Shown piece after piece: positions 54,030-63,061 of a stretch of 64,000 nt of DNA. Source of the DNA: Streptomyces sp. WM6378. GTDB taxonomy: Bacteria > Actinomycetota > Actinomycetes > Streptomycetales > Streptomycetaceae. The notes under the pieces were generated by a model. It saw only the letters and a program-made list of their open reading frames with translations, was not told the origin of the DNA and did no database searches. The translations under genes and the position numbers were made by a program. The stretch is from contig NZ_LGDD01000288.1 in NCBI RefSeq assembly GCF_001279695.1, positions 1 through 64,000 of the forward strand. The letters are read 5' to 3'. The stretch's first letter is position 1, and the number at the start of each line of letters is the position of its first letter.

Positions 54030-57000
54030 TCAGTTGCCCCCTTGGTGCCGCAGCGTGACGGCCGGATCGGTACGGCGCAGCGCGATCGCCGCGACGATGA
54101 GCAGCGGCACCGCGGCGACCCCGGCGAGCAGCAGCGCCACCCGGCCGGCCGGCAGCTCGACCAGGACCGTGGGCACCGGCTGGGTCGCCTGGTCGGTCAG
54201 CACGATCAGCGGCACCACCGCCCTGGTCAGTACTTCGCCGAGGCCGAGCCCTGCCAGCAGGGCAATCGCGATCAGCACTCCCTGTTCGGCGGCGATCAGC
54301 CGGGCGAGCTGGCGGCGCGGGGTGCCGAGCGCGCGCAGCACGCCGAACTCCTGGCCGCGCTCGCGCAGCGACCCGGCGGCGCTCACCGAGAAGCCGACCG
54401 CGGCGAGGGCCGCCGCCACGATCGACACGGCCACGAGCGCCGACTGCGGGCCCGCGCCCAGCGGATCGTCGCCCAGCTCCTTGGCGATCTCCGCGCGGGA
54501 CACGATCTGCGCGGGGTCGGCGTCGGGGCGGGCCTTCAGGGTCGCCGCGGCCGCGGCCGAGCGGTCCGGCGCGGTGGTCAGCCACCACTCGGTGGGGAGC
54601 AAGGCGTCGCCCTTGTCCTGGAGGACCCGGTTGACGGCCCGCAGGTCGAGGAGCAGGCCCCCGCCGTCGGAGGCCGCGGTGCCCGCGGGCACCGCGGCCG
54701 GGCCGACCGCGCCGCTGCCGGTGGTCGGCAACTGCTTCAGGCGGGCGACGAGCTTCACCCGCAGACTCTGGCCCGCCAGCGGCACGTCGATGGTCTGCCC
54801 GACCTTGCTGCCACTGGACTGAAGGAACCTGTCGTCGGCGACGGCGGCCGGTGCGGGCGGCGCGGGGCGCGGCGCGGTGAGCCGCACGGTGCGGGTCACG
54901 GACGCGGAGCCCGTCTCCCAGTTCGTGTCCTTGGCGCTCTCGGTGTCCGCCTTCCACCGGCCGGTCGGCGGCACGGCGACGGCGGTCTCCTTCCCACCGG
55001 GGCCGGTGGCGCGCAGCCCGTCCAGGGCGATCGCCTGCGGCTCGGCCGCGCCGTCGGGCAGCTCGCGCACGACGGAGAGGCCGGTCAGGAGCAGGGGTCC
55101 GGCGGGGCGTCCCGTCGGGCGGCCCGCGGCGGCGGACAGATCGAGGCCGAGGGTGTGGGGCAGGCCGTCCGAGGCCAGCTTGCCGACGGTGAAGGGGAAC
55201 TGCATCCCGAAGCGGTCCTCCAGCGTCGCCGTCACCGTGCCGGGCGGCCCGCCCGGGGCCCCGCCGGTCAGCCGCAGGTCGAGGCCGATCCGCTCGGTGT
55301 CCTGGGGGAGTGCGACACCGGCCGGGGCGTCCTGCTTCGGCGTGAGCGCGGCGAGCAGGTCCTTGGCGGAGCGTCCCGCGAGGTCCTCGCGCAACAGGAA
55401 GCCGTCCGCGTGGTGGGTGTCGAGGGCGAGCACCGTGCCCGAGCGCCCGCCGCTCAGTGGCATCGAGCCGCGCGCGGCCGGGGCGACCGCGCTGACCCCG
55501 GGGACCGCGTCGTACGAGCCGGCCTGGCCGAAGGGGCTGATGGTGGAGCCGAGCACTCGGATGTCGGTGCCCGCGCGGAAGTCGGCCTGGTCGCTCTGCG
55601 AACGGTTCCAGGTGGACGCCTGGCCGAGGGTGAGCAGCCCCATCGCGATCGCGAGGATGAGCAGAAGGACCGGGCCCGCGCCGCGCAGTGGGCGGCGGCT
55701 GAACTGCCAGCCGGCCAGCGCCGTCGGCAGCCCGCGCCCGCCGGCCGCCCGGCGTTCGGCGAGCCTGGCCGCGGGCGGCAGCAGCCGCAGGACCAGGACG
55801 GTCCCGGCGAGCAGGGCCAGCGCGGGCGCCGCCACGAGCAGCGGGTCGACGCCGAGCCCGCCCGAGGCGACGGTGTTGATCGCGCCGGATCCGGAGGTCT
55901 GCCGGTCCAGCTGCCAGTAGGCGACCCCGGCGATCACCAGGAGCCCGATGTCGGCGCCCGCCCGGACCGGCGCGGGCAGCGCGCCGTCCCGGCCGCCCCG
56001 GCCGAGGCGGCCCGCCGACAGCGCGGGCGCCACCACGGCCGCCGCGCAGCCCAGCGCGACGAGGACCGCGACCAGCCACACCGTGGCGGTGGCCGAGGTG
56101 TCCAGACGCAGTCCGGCCCGCGCGAGCGCGCCCTGCCCGGCGAGCAGCCGGGTCAGCGGGCCCGCGAGGAGCGGGGCGACCAGCGCGGCCGGCACCGCGA
56201 GCAGCAGCGCCTCGGCGGCCGCGAGCCAGGTGATCTGGCCCCGCGATCCGCCCCGGGCCCGCAGCAGTTCGGTCTCGCCGGACCGCTCGCTGCTCAGCAG
56301 CCGGGCCACCAGGAGCAGCGCGTACCCGGCGAGGAGCACCAGCTGGAGCGCCACGATGAGCAGCGTCGAGCGGGACACGAGCAGGGAGCGCTCGGCCCGG
56401 TCGAGGATCTCCGGCAGCGAGGTCACCGCGGTCGCGTTGCCCCCGAACACGGGTTGTTTCAGCAGGGACTTGGGCCCGTCGGTGGCGGCCGAGCGGAGCC
56501 GGTCCATGCGGTCGACGCCGATCCCGGAGAAGTCGGCGGAGGCCAGCCACGCGCTCTGGCCCGTACTGACCCGGCCGCCCGCGAGTACCGAGTCGTCGGC
56601 GAGCAGCGGCCCGTACGTGGTGAAGTCGAGCTTGCGCATGCCGCGGCCGCCGAGGTCGTCGAGGCGCCAGTACGCGTCCGAGACGTCAACCGCCTTGTAG
56701 ATACCGGTGATCCGGGCGGTGACGGGCGGGCCGTCGAGCCGATCGGTGAGGGCGAGCGTGGCACCCGGGTGCAGATCGAGCCGCCCGGCCGCGGACTCGG
56801 GCAGCGCGACCTGGATCGCGGGCGAGCTGTTGGCGGCGGGCCAGCTGCCCGCGGTGAGGCGGACGCGCGAGCGGTCGATCGCGGCGAACAGCGTGAGGTC
56901 GGGGTCGCCGCCGCGGGCGTCCGGCGGTTGCAGGGAGCGCGGCAGGGCGTACGGACCGGATTCGGCCAACTCCCTTGTCGTGACCGGGAGTTGATCGAAG

Positions 57001-57251
57001 ACGGCGCGGGCTCCGGTGCGCACCGCGTCGCCCGCGGCCCTGCGCTGGTCCGGCTTGACCTCGGACTTCACGGCGAGGGCCGCGGGCGCGGCGGAGCGGG
57101 TGGCCAGCGTGTGGCGCAGCGCCGCGTCCCCGATGGACCCGGAGAACGTCGCCAGGGCGGCGAGTACCGATGTGGTGAGCAGCACTGCGAGCAGCGCCGC
57201 GATCAGCAGCAGCCGGTGCGCACGCACCCGCAGAAAGACGAACCCCGGCAC
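54030..57251 (-). CDS. FtsX-like ABC transporter permease (very large)
   Basis: A 1073-residue membrane protein, first gene of the operon. A helix near the N-terminus (RLLLIAALLAVLLTTSVLAALATF) precedes a long extracytoplasmic domain. FtsX cores are seen at LLIVALQLVLLAGYALLLVARLLSSERSGETELLRARGGSRGQI and at the C-terminus (VSIVAAALAAVGFSVSAAGSLRERGQEFGVLRALGTPRRQLARL, then three helices). The GTG at 57251 is preceded by GAGGGGG; the frame is open to 57374 but that region shows no homology. It is about 170 residues longer than its neighbour, which gives two non-identical permease halves for the ATPase. Confidence 0.87.
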   Translation of the reverse strand: MPGFVFLRVRAHRLLLIAALLAVLLTTSVLAALATFSGSIGDAALRHTLATRSAAPAALAVKSEVKPDQRRAAGDAVRTGARAVFDQLPVTTRELAESGPYALPRSLQPPDARGGDPDLTLFAAIDRSRVRLTAGSWPAANSSPAIQVALPESAAGRLDLHPGATLALTDRLDGPPVTARITGIYKAVDVSDAYWRLDDLGGRGMRKLDFTTYGPLLADDSVLAGGRVSTGQSAWLASADFSGIGVDRMDRLRSAATDGPKSLLKQPVFGGNATAVTSLPEILDRAERSLLVSRSTLLIVALQLVLLAGYALLLVARLLSSERSGETELLRARGGSRGQITWLAAAEALLLAVPAALVAPLLAGPLTRLLAGQGALARAGLRLDTSATATVWLVAVLVALGCAAAVVAPALSAGRLGRGGRDGALPAPVRAGADIGLLVIAGVAYWQLDRQTSGSGAINTVASGGLGVDPLLVAAPALALLAGTVLVLRLLPPAARLAERRAAGGRGLPTALAGWQFSRRPLRGAGPVLLLILAIAMGLLTLGQASTWNRSQSDQADFRAGTDIRVLGSTISPFGQAGSYDAVPGVSAVAPAARGSMPLSGGRSGTVLALDTHHADGFLLREDLAGRSAKDLLAALTPKQDAPAGVALPQDTERIGLDLRLTGGAPGGPPGTVTATLEDRFGMQFPFTVGKLASDGLPHTLGLDLSAAAGRPTGRPAGPLLLTGLSVVRELPDGAAEPQAIALDGLRATGPGGKETAVAVPPTGRWKADTESAKDTNWETGSASVTRTVRLTAPRPAPPAPAAVADDRFLQSSGSKVGQTIDVPLAGQSLRVKLVARLKQLPTTGSGAVGPAAVPAGTAASDGGGLLLDLRAVNRVLQDKGDALLPTEWWLTTAPDRSAAAAATLKARPDADPAQIVSRAEIAKELGDDPLGAGPQSALVAVSIVAAALAAVGFSVSAAGSLRERGQEFGVLRALGTPRRQLARLIAAEQGVLIAIALLAGLGLGEVLTRAVVPLIVLTDQATQPVPTVLVELPAGRVALLLAGVAAVPLLIVAAIALRRTDPAVTLRHQGGN

Positions 57252-57446
57252 ACGGCCCCCTCGGCGGCTTTTAGGCCATCCCCCCGAAATGTGCCCAGAT
57301 GCTTTCAGAGGGCGTGGGGCCGTGGAAACCGCTTGCCATATGAACTTGCCCGATCGTGATCGGAATGCGACCACGGACGACCGAATTCCGGTCGGAGGGG
57401 CAGTTTTCGAGGGTGTTTTCGGGCAGCTGGGGTGGTGCGGGGCGGC

Positions 57447-57851
57447 TCAGCCCTCGGAGTTGACCATCGAAGCGGCCGCGTACGTCAGATAGTTCCAGAG
57501 CGTCTGCTCGTGCTCGGGGGACAGTTCCAGGCCGTCGACGGCCGTGCGCATGTGGCGCAGCCAGGCGTCGTGCGCGGCCCGGTCGACCGTGAACGGCGCG
57601 TGCCGCATCCGCAGCCGCGGGTGCCCCCGGCCGTCGCTGTAGGTGCGCGGGCCGCCCCAGTACTGCATCAGGAACAGGGCGAGGCGCTCCTCGGCCGGGC
57701 CCAGGTCCTCCTCCGGGTACATCGGACGAAGCAGCGGGTCCTCGCCGACGCCCTGGTAGAAGAGGTGCACGAGGCGCCGGAAGGTCCGCTCGCCGCCGAC
57801 CTGCTCGTAGAAGGTCTGCTCCGGCAGCGTGCCGCGCGGAATCTCGGTCAC
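57447..57851 (-). CDS. glbO: Truncated haemoglobin (group II, GlbO-like)
   Basis: A 134-residue 2-on-2 globin. EQTFYEQVGGERTFRRLVHLFYQGV is the A/B helix region, then DPLLRPMYPEEDLGPAEERLALFLMQYWGGP with the group II WGGP, and HPRLRMRHAPFTVD with the proximal His. These proteins bind O2 or NO and are linked to redox and nitrosative protection. The GTG at 57851 (protein TEIPRGTLPEQ) has GAGG 8 bases upstream; a GTG at 57860 would add 3 residues and sits too close to the same site. It is monocistronic, between the ABC operon and a divergent methyltransferase. Confidence 0.92.
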   Translation of the reverse strand: MTEIPRGTLPEQTFYEQVGGERTFRRLVHLFYQGVGEDPLLRPMYPEEDLGPAEERLALFLMQYWGGPRTYSDGRGHPRLRMRHAPFTVDRAAHDAWLRHMRTAVDGLELSPEHEQTLWNYLTYAAASMVNSEG

Positions 57852-58019
57852 GTAGAACACCCTCGCAATGTCGTGTTGGCCTGCCCCGGAACGCGGCCCG
57901 GAGTCCAGGGGCCGTTCCCCGGGAAATGCAGCACGCTTCCATGGTCTCAGACCTCGTGGCCGAGGACCGGGGGCCTAGGACCGCTCGCCTCCCGGCCCCC
58001 GGCGCAGCACAGTGGACGT

Positions 58020-58970
58020 ATGAGCGCGGACCTGGCACTGAGGCGGGCCCTGGTGCGCGGGATCGCGGCCGGCGGGGCGCTCGCCGACCCGGCCTGGCGG
58101 GCCGCCTTCGAGGACGTGCCGCGCCACCTCTTCGTGCCGTACTACTACGAGGGCGCGCCCGGCGGCCACGTCCGGCTGTGGGGCGAGGACCCGGACCCCG
58201 AGCAGCGCGAACGCTGGCTGACCGGGGCCTATGCGGACGCCCCGCTGGCCACCCGGATGCGCGACGGCGAGCTCGTCTCGTCCTCCAGCCAGCCCTCGCT
58301 GATGGCCCGCATGCTGGAGGCGCTGGAGATCGGGGACGGGGACCGGGTCCTGGAGGTCGGCGCCGGGACCGGGTACAACGCGGCGCTGCTGTGCCACCGG
58401 CTCGGCGAGGAGAACGTGACCACCGTCGACCTCGACCCCGAGATCACCGAGTCCGCGCGGACGCACCTGGCCGCGGCCGGGTACCACCCCGCCGTGATCA
58501 CCGGGGACGGGGCGCGCGGCGCTCCCTCGCGGGCCCCGTTCGACAAGATCGTGGCGACCTGCACGGTGGGCTCGGTACCCCACGACTGGCCCGCCCAGTG
58601 CCGTACGGGCGCGCTGATCCTGGCCCCGCTGGCGACCGGCCTGATCCGGCTGCGGGTGACGGGCCCGGGCCACGCCGAGGGGCGCTTCCTGCACACCCCG
58701 GCCTATTTCGTGCCGCTGCGCGGCGCGGCCTCACAGAACCGGACCGTCCCCTACGCGGGCGGCCTGCCCCGCGAGAGCGTGGCGAACGAGCTGTTCCGCT
58801 TCCTGCTCGAACTGACGGCGGGCAGCCTCGACCCGTACGAGGCGCACCAGCTGTGGCGGCGCGAGCAGCGGCCCCGCCGTGAGCGGTTCGGGGTGACCGT
58901 GGACGACGGCGCCCAGTGGGCGTGGCTGGACGATCCGCAGGGGCCCTACACCTGGCCCCTGCGGGGTTGA
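58020..58970 (+). CDS. PCMT-like SAM-dependent methyltransferase
   Basis: A 316-residue protein related to protein-L-isoaspartate O-methyltransferases. AWRAAFEDVPRHLFVPYYY and SSSSQPSLMARMLEALEI precede the SAM motif VLEVGAGTGYNAALLCHRLG; motif II text is VTTVDLDPEITESARTHL and the post-motif text VITGDGARGAPSRAPFDKIVATCTVG is typical. In contrast to canonical Pcm it has about 90 extra C-terminal residues, resembling the larger actinobacterial PCMT-like group used on peptides. It could repair isoaspartate or modify another carboxylate; nothing nearby indicates a peptide precursor. The ATG at 58020 follows CACAGT by 6 bases, possibly leaderless. Confidence 0.85.
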   Translation: MSADLALRRALVRGIAAGGALADPAWRAAFEDVPRHLFVPYYYEGAPGGHVRLWGEDPDPEQRERWLTGAYADAPLATRMRDGELVSSSSQPSLMARMLEALEIGDGDRVLEVGAGTGYNAALLCHRLGEENVTTVDLDPEITESARTHLAAAGYHPAVITGDGARGAPSRAPFDKIVATCTVGSVPHDWPAQCRTGALILAPLATGLIRLRVTGPGHAEGRFLHTPAYFVPLRGAASQNRTVPYAGGLPRESVANELFRFLLELTAGSLDPYEAHQLWRREQRPRRERFGVTVDDGAQWAWLDDPQGPYTWPLRG

Positions 58971-58982
58971 CCGGTCAGGCTC

Positions 58983-60221
58983 TCAGCCCCGGCGCACGGT
59001 GATCGTCGTCCAGGCGCCCACGTGCACCCGGTCGCCGTCCTGCAGCGGCACCGGAACGTAGGGCTGGATCGGCTCGCTGGAGCCGTTGACCGTGGTGCCG
59101 TTCGTCGAGTTCTGGTCGACGACCGCCCACGTACCGTCCGGCTGCTGCACGAGCACCGCGTGCTGGTGCGAGACGCCCGGGTCCTCCGGCGGCACCGACA
59201 GGTCGATGTCGGGCGCCTCGCCGGTGGAGTGGCGGCGGCGGCCGATGGTGATCTGGTTGCCGGACAGCGGGCGCTGCTGCTCGGGCGAGTACGCCGGCAG
59301 GTTCAGACCGGCCGCTTCCGGGCCGCTGCGCTGCATCATCGCCACGAAGTAGTCCCGGTCCGGGCCGATCGTGATGGCCCAGGCGGCCGGCGCGGGCGGC
59401 GGCACGGCCTGCGGCCAGTCGTCGCCCTGCTCCGGGGTGGCCTGCGGCCAGTCGTCGCCGCCCCGCTCGGGAGTCGGCTGCGGCCAGTCGTCACCCCGGT
59501 CAGGGCCGGTGGGCTGCGGCCAGTCGTCGCCGCGGTCGGGCTGCTGGCGCGTCCCCTGGACGGGCTGGGACGGCGGCGGCAGCATCCAGTCGTCGTCGGC
59601 CCCCGGCTGCTGGACCTGCGGCGGAGCCGGCGGCGCCTGCTGCTGGAAGGCGGGCGGCGGGGGCGGCCCGCCCTGGCCGCCGTTGAAGGGCCCGGGGGGC
59701 GGGGGCGGCTGCTGCTGGAACGCGTTCGGGGGCAGCTGCTGCGCGGAGCGCTGCGAGGGGTCGCCGGCCAGCGGCTCGGCGGGCCGGTTCACCTGAGAGG
59801 GCCGCGAGCTCTGGTACTCGTACGGGTCGCGCGCCGGCGGGGGCGGCGGCGGGCCCTGCTGGAAGGCGGGCGGCAGGTTCAGCCCGGGGCCGGGAGCAGG
59901 GCCGGGCCCAAGGCCGGGGCCGTTCGCCGGGCCGGGGCCCTGGTTCGGCATCGGCTGCTGCGGCGCCAGCGGCGTGTACGAGGTCGCCGTGTTGGTGAGG
60001 AAGTTCCAGCGGCACTCCTCGCAGAAGGGCGCCCCGGCCTCGCGCGGGGTGCGGCACTGCGGGCAGAGCTCGGCCTGGGAGGTGGCGTTCGGATCCCCGG
60101 GGCCCGGGTAGCCGTACGCGGGCGGAGGCGGGGGAGGCGGCGGCACGGCGCCCATGCGATGGCCGCAGATCTCGCACCAGTCGTCGGAACCCGACTGGTG
60201 TCCGTTCGGGCAGGTCGGCAT
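58983..60221 (-). CDS. Zinc-ribbon/proline-rich/FHA domain protein
   Basis: A 412-residue cytoplasmic adaptor. Two short zinc-ribbon-like motifs stand at the N-terminus (CPNGHQ...WCEICGH, residues 4-22, and CPQC...FCEECRWNF near 53-75). A Pro/Gln/Gly-rich low-complexity region follows (80-240), then four copies of a GDDWPQ repeat (about 235-280). The C-terminal FHA domain (about 305-410) has ITIGRRRHS, GVSHQHAVL and NSTNGTTVNG, the residues that bind phosphothreonine. It is the last gene in the minus-strand PknG-PP2C-VWA-FHA group and is a likely target or reader of the kinase, in the way GarA is for mycobacterial PknG. Confidence 0.9.
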   Translation of the reverse strand: MPTCPNGHQSGSDDWCEICGHRMGAVPPPPPPPPAYGYPGPGDPNATSQAELCPQCRTPREAGAPFCEECRWNFLTNTATSYTPLAPQQPMPNQGPGPANGPGLGPGPAPGPGLNLPPAFQQGPPPPPPARDPYEYQSSRPSQVNRPAEPLAGDPSQRSAQQLPPNAFQQQPPPPPGPFNGGQGGPPPPPAFQQQAPPAPPQVQQPGADDDWMLPPPSQPVQGTRQQPDRGDDWPQPTGPDRGDDWPQPTPERGGDDWPQATPEQGDDWPQAVPPPAPAAWAITIGPDRDYFVAMMQRSGPEAAGLNLPAYSPEQQRPLSGNQITIGRRRHSTGEAPDIDLSVPPEDPGVSHQHAVLVQQPDGTWAVVDQNSTNGTTVNGSSEPIQPYVPVPLQDGDRVHVGAWTTITVRRG

Positions 60222-60369
60222 GGAGTCGCTTCCCCCTCTCGTCGTCCGGCCCGGCGGGCCGCGGTATTTCGGCGGTTCTGTGTACGTGGTACTGCTTCGC
60301 GGTGCTTCTCAGTACTTCTCGGCGTAACCACGCACTATTCGGGCGTAGCCACTTCTTGTGCGCTTCTTG

Positions 60370-61728
60370 CTACTTCTTGACGCGAACGGTCTTGGTGGAG
60401 CGCGTTTCGAGGGTCATCTCGTCCGCTTCCGCGACCTTCGCCTTCAGTCGCACAGTACCCGTCGCCTCGTCGACGACGTCCACCACCTTCGCAAGGAGTT
60501 TCGCGGTATCCGCGTTCCCCGAGGCGGCGGCCAGCTGCACCGCCCGGCCGAGCTTCGCGGTCGCGCCGTCCACATCGCCCGACTTGCGGGCATCCAGACC
60601 CTGTTGGATGACCTGTGCCAGTTCGGCCTGGCCCGTGTAGTGCGCGACCTGGGGGTTGATGGAGGTGGAGGCCGCCATGTCGTCGGTCCACACCGCCCGC
60701 ACCAGACCCTGCGAAAGGACCTGCGGCGCACCGCCCTCGCGGTCGGGCACGATCAGCGAGACGCGGGCGGCGAGCATCTCCTGGCCGATTCCGGCCTCGG
60801 GCACCCGCACGCACACGTGGTAGTCGCGGGACTCGTCCCCCCAGGAGCCGGTCGGATAGTCCCCGGCGCGCGGGCCCGCCTCGGTGTGACGGTCCGTCAA
60901 CTCCTCGACGGTGGGCGCCACTTGCTTGACGAACGCGATCTCCACGCCGACCGGGGTCCACAGCCGCAGCGCGACGTCCGCGACCTCCTTGCCCATCGCG
61001 TTCTCCATCATCTGCGTGAAGTCCGCGGCCAGATTGGCCGGATCCGCGACGATGTCCGCGGTGCCGAGCAGCGCGGAGGCGATCGAGGTGACCTCCTTGA
61101 CCTCCCAGTCGGTCCCCACGCCCCGGGCGTCACAGGTGAAGCGTCCGGCGCAGGCTGTCAGGGCGGAGCGCAGGTCCTCGGGCGACTCGTGCTCGTTGCG
61201 CCCGTCGGTGAGCAGGATGCCGTGCCGGATCGGGACGTCGGCCGCCCCGAGCAGCCGGTCGGCGAGCCGCAGCCAGGTGCCGATCGCGGTGCCGCCGCCC
61301 GCGCTCAGCTTGCGCAGCGCCTCCTTCGCCTGCGTACGGGTCTGGCTGTCGGCGGTGGCGAGGCGGCCGTTGCCCGGGTAGACCTCACGGGCGATGTGCG
61401 TGCCGGCGACGACCGCGAAGGCGACCCCGTCGCGCAGCGTGTCGATGGCGGCGGCCGTCGCGTCACGGGCGTTGCGCATCTTGGTCGGCGGGTAGTCCAT
61501 CGAGCCCGAGCAGTCCACCATGATCACCACGGCCGCGGTGGGCGGCCGGCCGGGTATGTAGGACGGCGCGGTCGTGGCCGCCGTGAAGGGCGCGCCGCCC
61601 AGGGTGCCGCCGCCGGTGGAGGCCACCGTGACGATCGCGTTGACCTCGCGGCCGCCCTCCGGCAGGAACTCGTTCTGGTACACCTCGACGGAGAACTGCG
61701 GCACGTTGGACTTGGAGAAGTTGGCCAT
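60370..61728 (-). CDS. VWA (von Willebrand factor A) domain protein
   Basis: A 452-residue protein. An N-terminal beta-rich part is followed by a VWA domain from about residue 65 (AAVVIMVDCSGSMDYP) with a complete MIDAS: DxSxS in DCSGS, Thr in GGGTAIGTWLRLADRL and Asp in GILLTDGRNEH. The C-terminal 200 residues contain beta-strands and a helical end (QGLDARKSGDVDGATAKLGRAVQLAAAS). No signal peptide or zinc ribbon. AAGGAG precedes the ATG by 8 bases. It lies between the PP2C gene (85-base gap) and the FHA gene. VWA proteins of this type act as metal-dependent scaffolds, so it may join the kinase and phosphatase. Confidence 0.9.
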   Translation of the reverse strand: MANFSKSNVPQFSVEVYQNEFLPEGGREVNAIVTVASTGGGTLGGAPFTAATTAPSYIPGRPPTAAVVIMVDCSGSMDYPPTKMRNARDATAAAIDTLRDGVAFAVVAGTHIAREVYPGNGRLATADSQTRTQAKEALRKLSAGGGTAIGTWLRLADRLLGAADVPIRHGILLTDGRNEHESPEDLRSALTACAGRFTCDARGVGTDWEVKEVTSIASALLGTADIVADPANLAADFTQMMENAMGKEVADVALRLWTPVGVEIAFVKQVAPTVEELTDRHTEAGPRAGDYPTGSWGDESRDYHVCVRVPEAGIGQEMLAARVSLIVPDREGGAPQVLSQGLVRAVWTDDMAASTSINPQVAHYTGQAELAQVIQQGLDARKSGDVDGATAKLGRAVQLAAASGNADTAKLLAKVVDVVDEATGTVRLKAKVAEADEMTLETRSTKTVRVKK

Positions 61729-61813
61729 CGGAAAAGGCTCCTTGAGGCTCCATGGACCTGAAGTGAAAGAAGTGAGAGAAGCCGCGCAATGGGGATGCAA
61801 TGGGGACGGAGGC

Positions 61814-63061
61814 CTAGTTGTAGGCGGATCCTGCCCCTTGCTGCTCCACCGCGAACGGCAGCACGGCCACTGTTACGTTGTCGTGGCCCCCGCCGTCCAG
61901 GGCGTGCCCGACGAGCACCTGGGCGCTGTGCAGGGGCCGTTCGGCGGCGTCCGCCGGGATGACGCGGGCCATCTCCTCGGCGGCCTCCGCGTAGTTCCAC
62001 AGCCCGTCCGTGCAGACCACCACCACGCCGGAGCGGTCCGGCTTGAACGAGGCGGTGTGCGGGTCCAGTTCGTACGCGTCGGCCCCCAGCCACCCGGTGA
62101 TGGCGTGGGCGCGCTCGTCGGCGTAGGCGTCGGCCTCGCTCATCAGGCGGGCCGCCACCATCTGCGCGGCCCACGAGTCGTCCTCGGTGAGCCGGGCCGG
62201 GACGGTCGTTCGGTCGTCCGGCACCCAGTACGCCCGGCTGTCCCCGACCCAGCCCACGACGAGAAGACCGCCCGCCGAGATCGCCCCGACCAGCGTGCAG
62301 GCCGGCGCGTTCTGATGGCGGTGCGGATCGTCGCCGAGGGCCTGACCCGGGTCTGCGGCAAGGGAGTTGACTGCCTCGGCGGCGGCCAGGATCGCGTCGT
62401 GCATGGCCTGCTGGGGGTGGGTGCCCTGCGGCAGGGCGGCGAGCAGCGCCTCATTGGCGGCGGCGGCCGCCGCCTCGGACGCCTCGTCGGGGCGGGTCGC
62501 CGACGACACCCCGTCGCAGACGATCGCCACGACGGCGGGCGAGCCGTCGGGCAGCGCGGTCGAGGACAGCGCGAAGGAGTCCTCGTTGCGGTGGTGGCGC
62601 AGCCCGCGGTCGCTCACCGCGGAGACCGAGCCGAGCTCCTCCTCCATGTGGTCGCGCTCGCGCGGCTGGGCGTGCCCGCAGTTCTCGCAGTACCCGTCGC
62701 CGTCGACCCGGCCGGACCGGCAGGCCACGCACACCTTGGTGCCGGGCGCCGGGGGCCGGGCGACATGGGTGGCCGGGTCGGGCTCGGCCGCGCGCGGGTC
62801 GGGCGCCGGGAGCGGATACTCGTCCACCCCGACGTCCACGGCACCCGCCGTCCCGGGCTCGTCCGTCCGTACCGCGTACGGGAGTTGAGGCTCCGGTCCC
62901 GCGGCGGCCGGGGACGCCATCTCGATGGTCGGATGGTCGAGCGGCGGCTCGGGCACGGCCGACAGGTCGTACCCGCAGGCCCCGCAGAACAGGTCCCCCG
63001 TCTCCAGCGGCTCTTCGCAGCCGGGGCAGGCGGCCGGCTGATGCGTCTGCGACATCGTCAC
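61814..63061 (-). CDS. PP2C-family serine/threonine phosphatase with zinc ribbons
   Basis: A 415-residue protein. Two zinc-ribbon motifs (CPGCEEPLETGDLFCGACGYDL, residues 12-33, and CVACRSGRVDGDGYCENCGH near 112-131) flank a Pro/Ala linker. The C-terminal PP2C domain (about 145-410) is complete: VSDRGLRHHRNEDSF, AIVCDGVSS, VVGWVGDSRAYW, VVVCTDGLWNYA and GGHDNVTVAV supply the metal-binding Asp residues. It should dephosphorylate Ser/Thr targets of the neighbouring PknG. The GTG start overlaps the pknG stop (GTGA), so both are made together. Confidence 0.92.
   Translation of the reverse strand: MTMSQTHQPAACPGCEEPLETGDLFCGACGYDLSAVPEPPLDHPTIEMASPAAAGPEPQLPYAVRTDEPGTAGAVDVGVDEYPLPAPDPRAAEPDPATHVARPPAPGTKVCVACRSGRVDGDGYCENCGHAQPRERDHMEEELGSVSAVSDRGLRHHRNEDSFALSSTALPDGSPAVVAIVCDGVSSATRPDEASEAAAAAANEALLAALPQGTHPQQAMHDAILAAAEAVNSLAADPGQALGDDPHRHQNAPACTLVGAISAGGLLVVGWVGDSRAYWVPDDRTTVPARLTEDDSWAAQMVAARLMSEADAYADERAHAITGWLGADAYELDPHTASFKPDRSGVVVVCTDGLWNYAEAAEEMARVIPADAAERPLHSAQVLVGHALDGGGHDNVTVAVLPFAVEQQGAGSAYN

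Noticed and set aside
58020..58970. Methyltransferase of a lanthipeptide cluster
   Set aside because: PCMT-like methyltransferases occur in such clusters, but no lanthipeptide synthetase or precursor gene is near; globin and ABC genes flank it.
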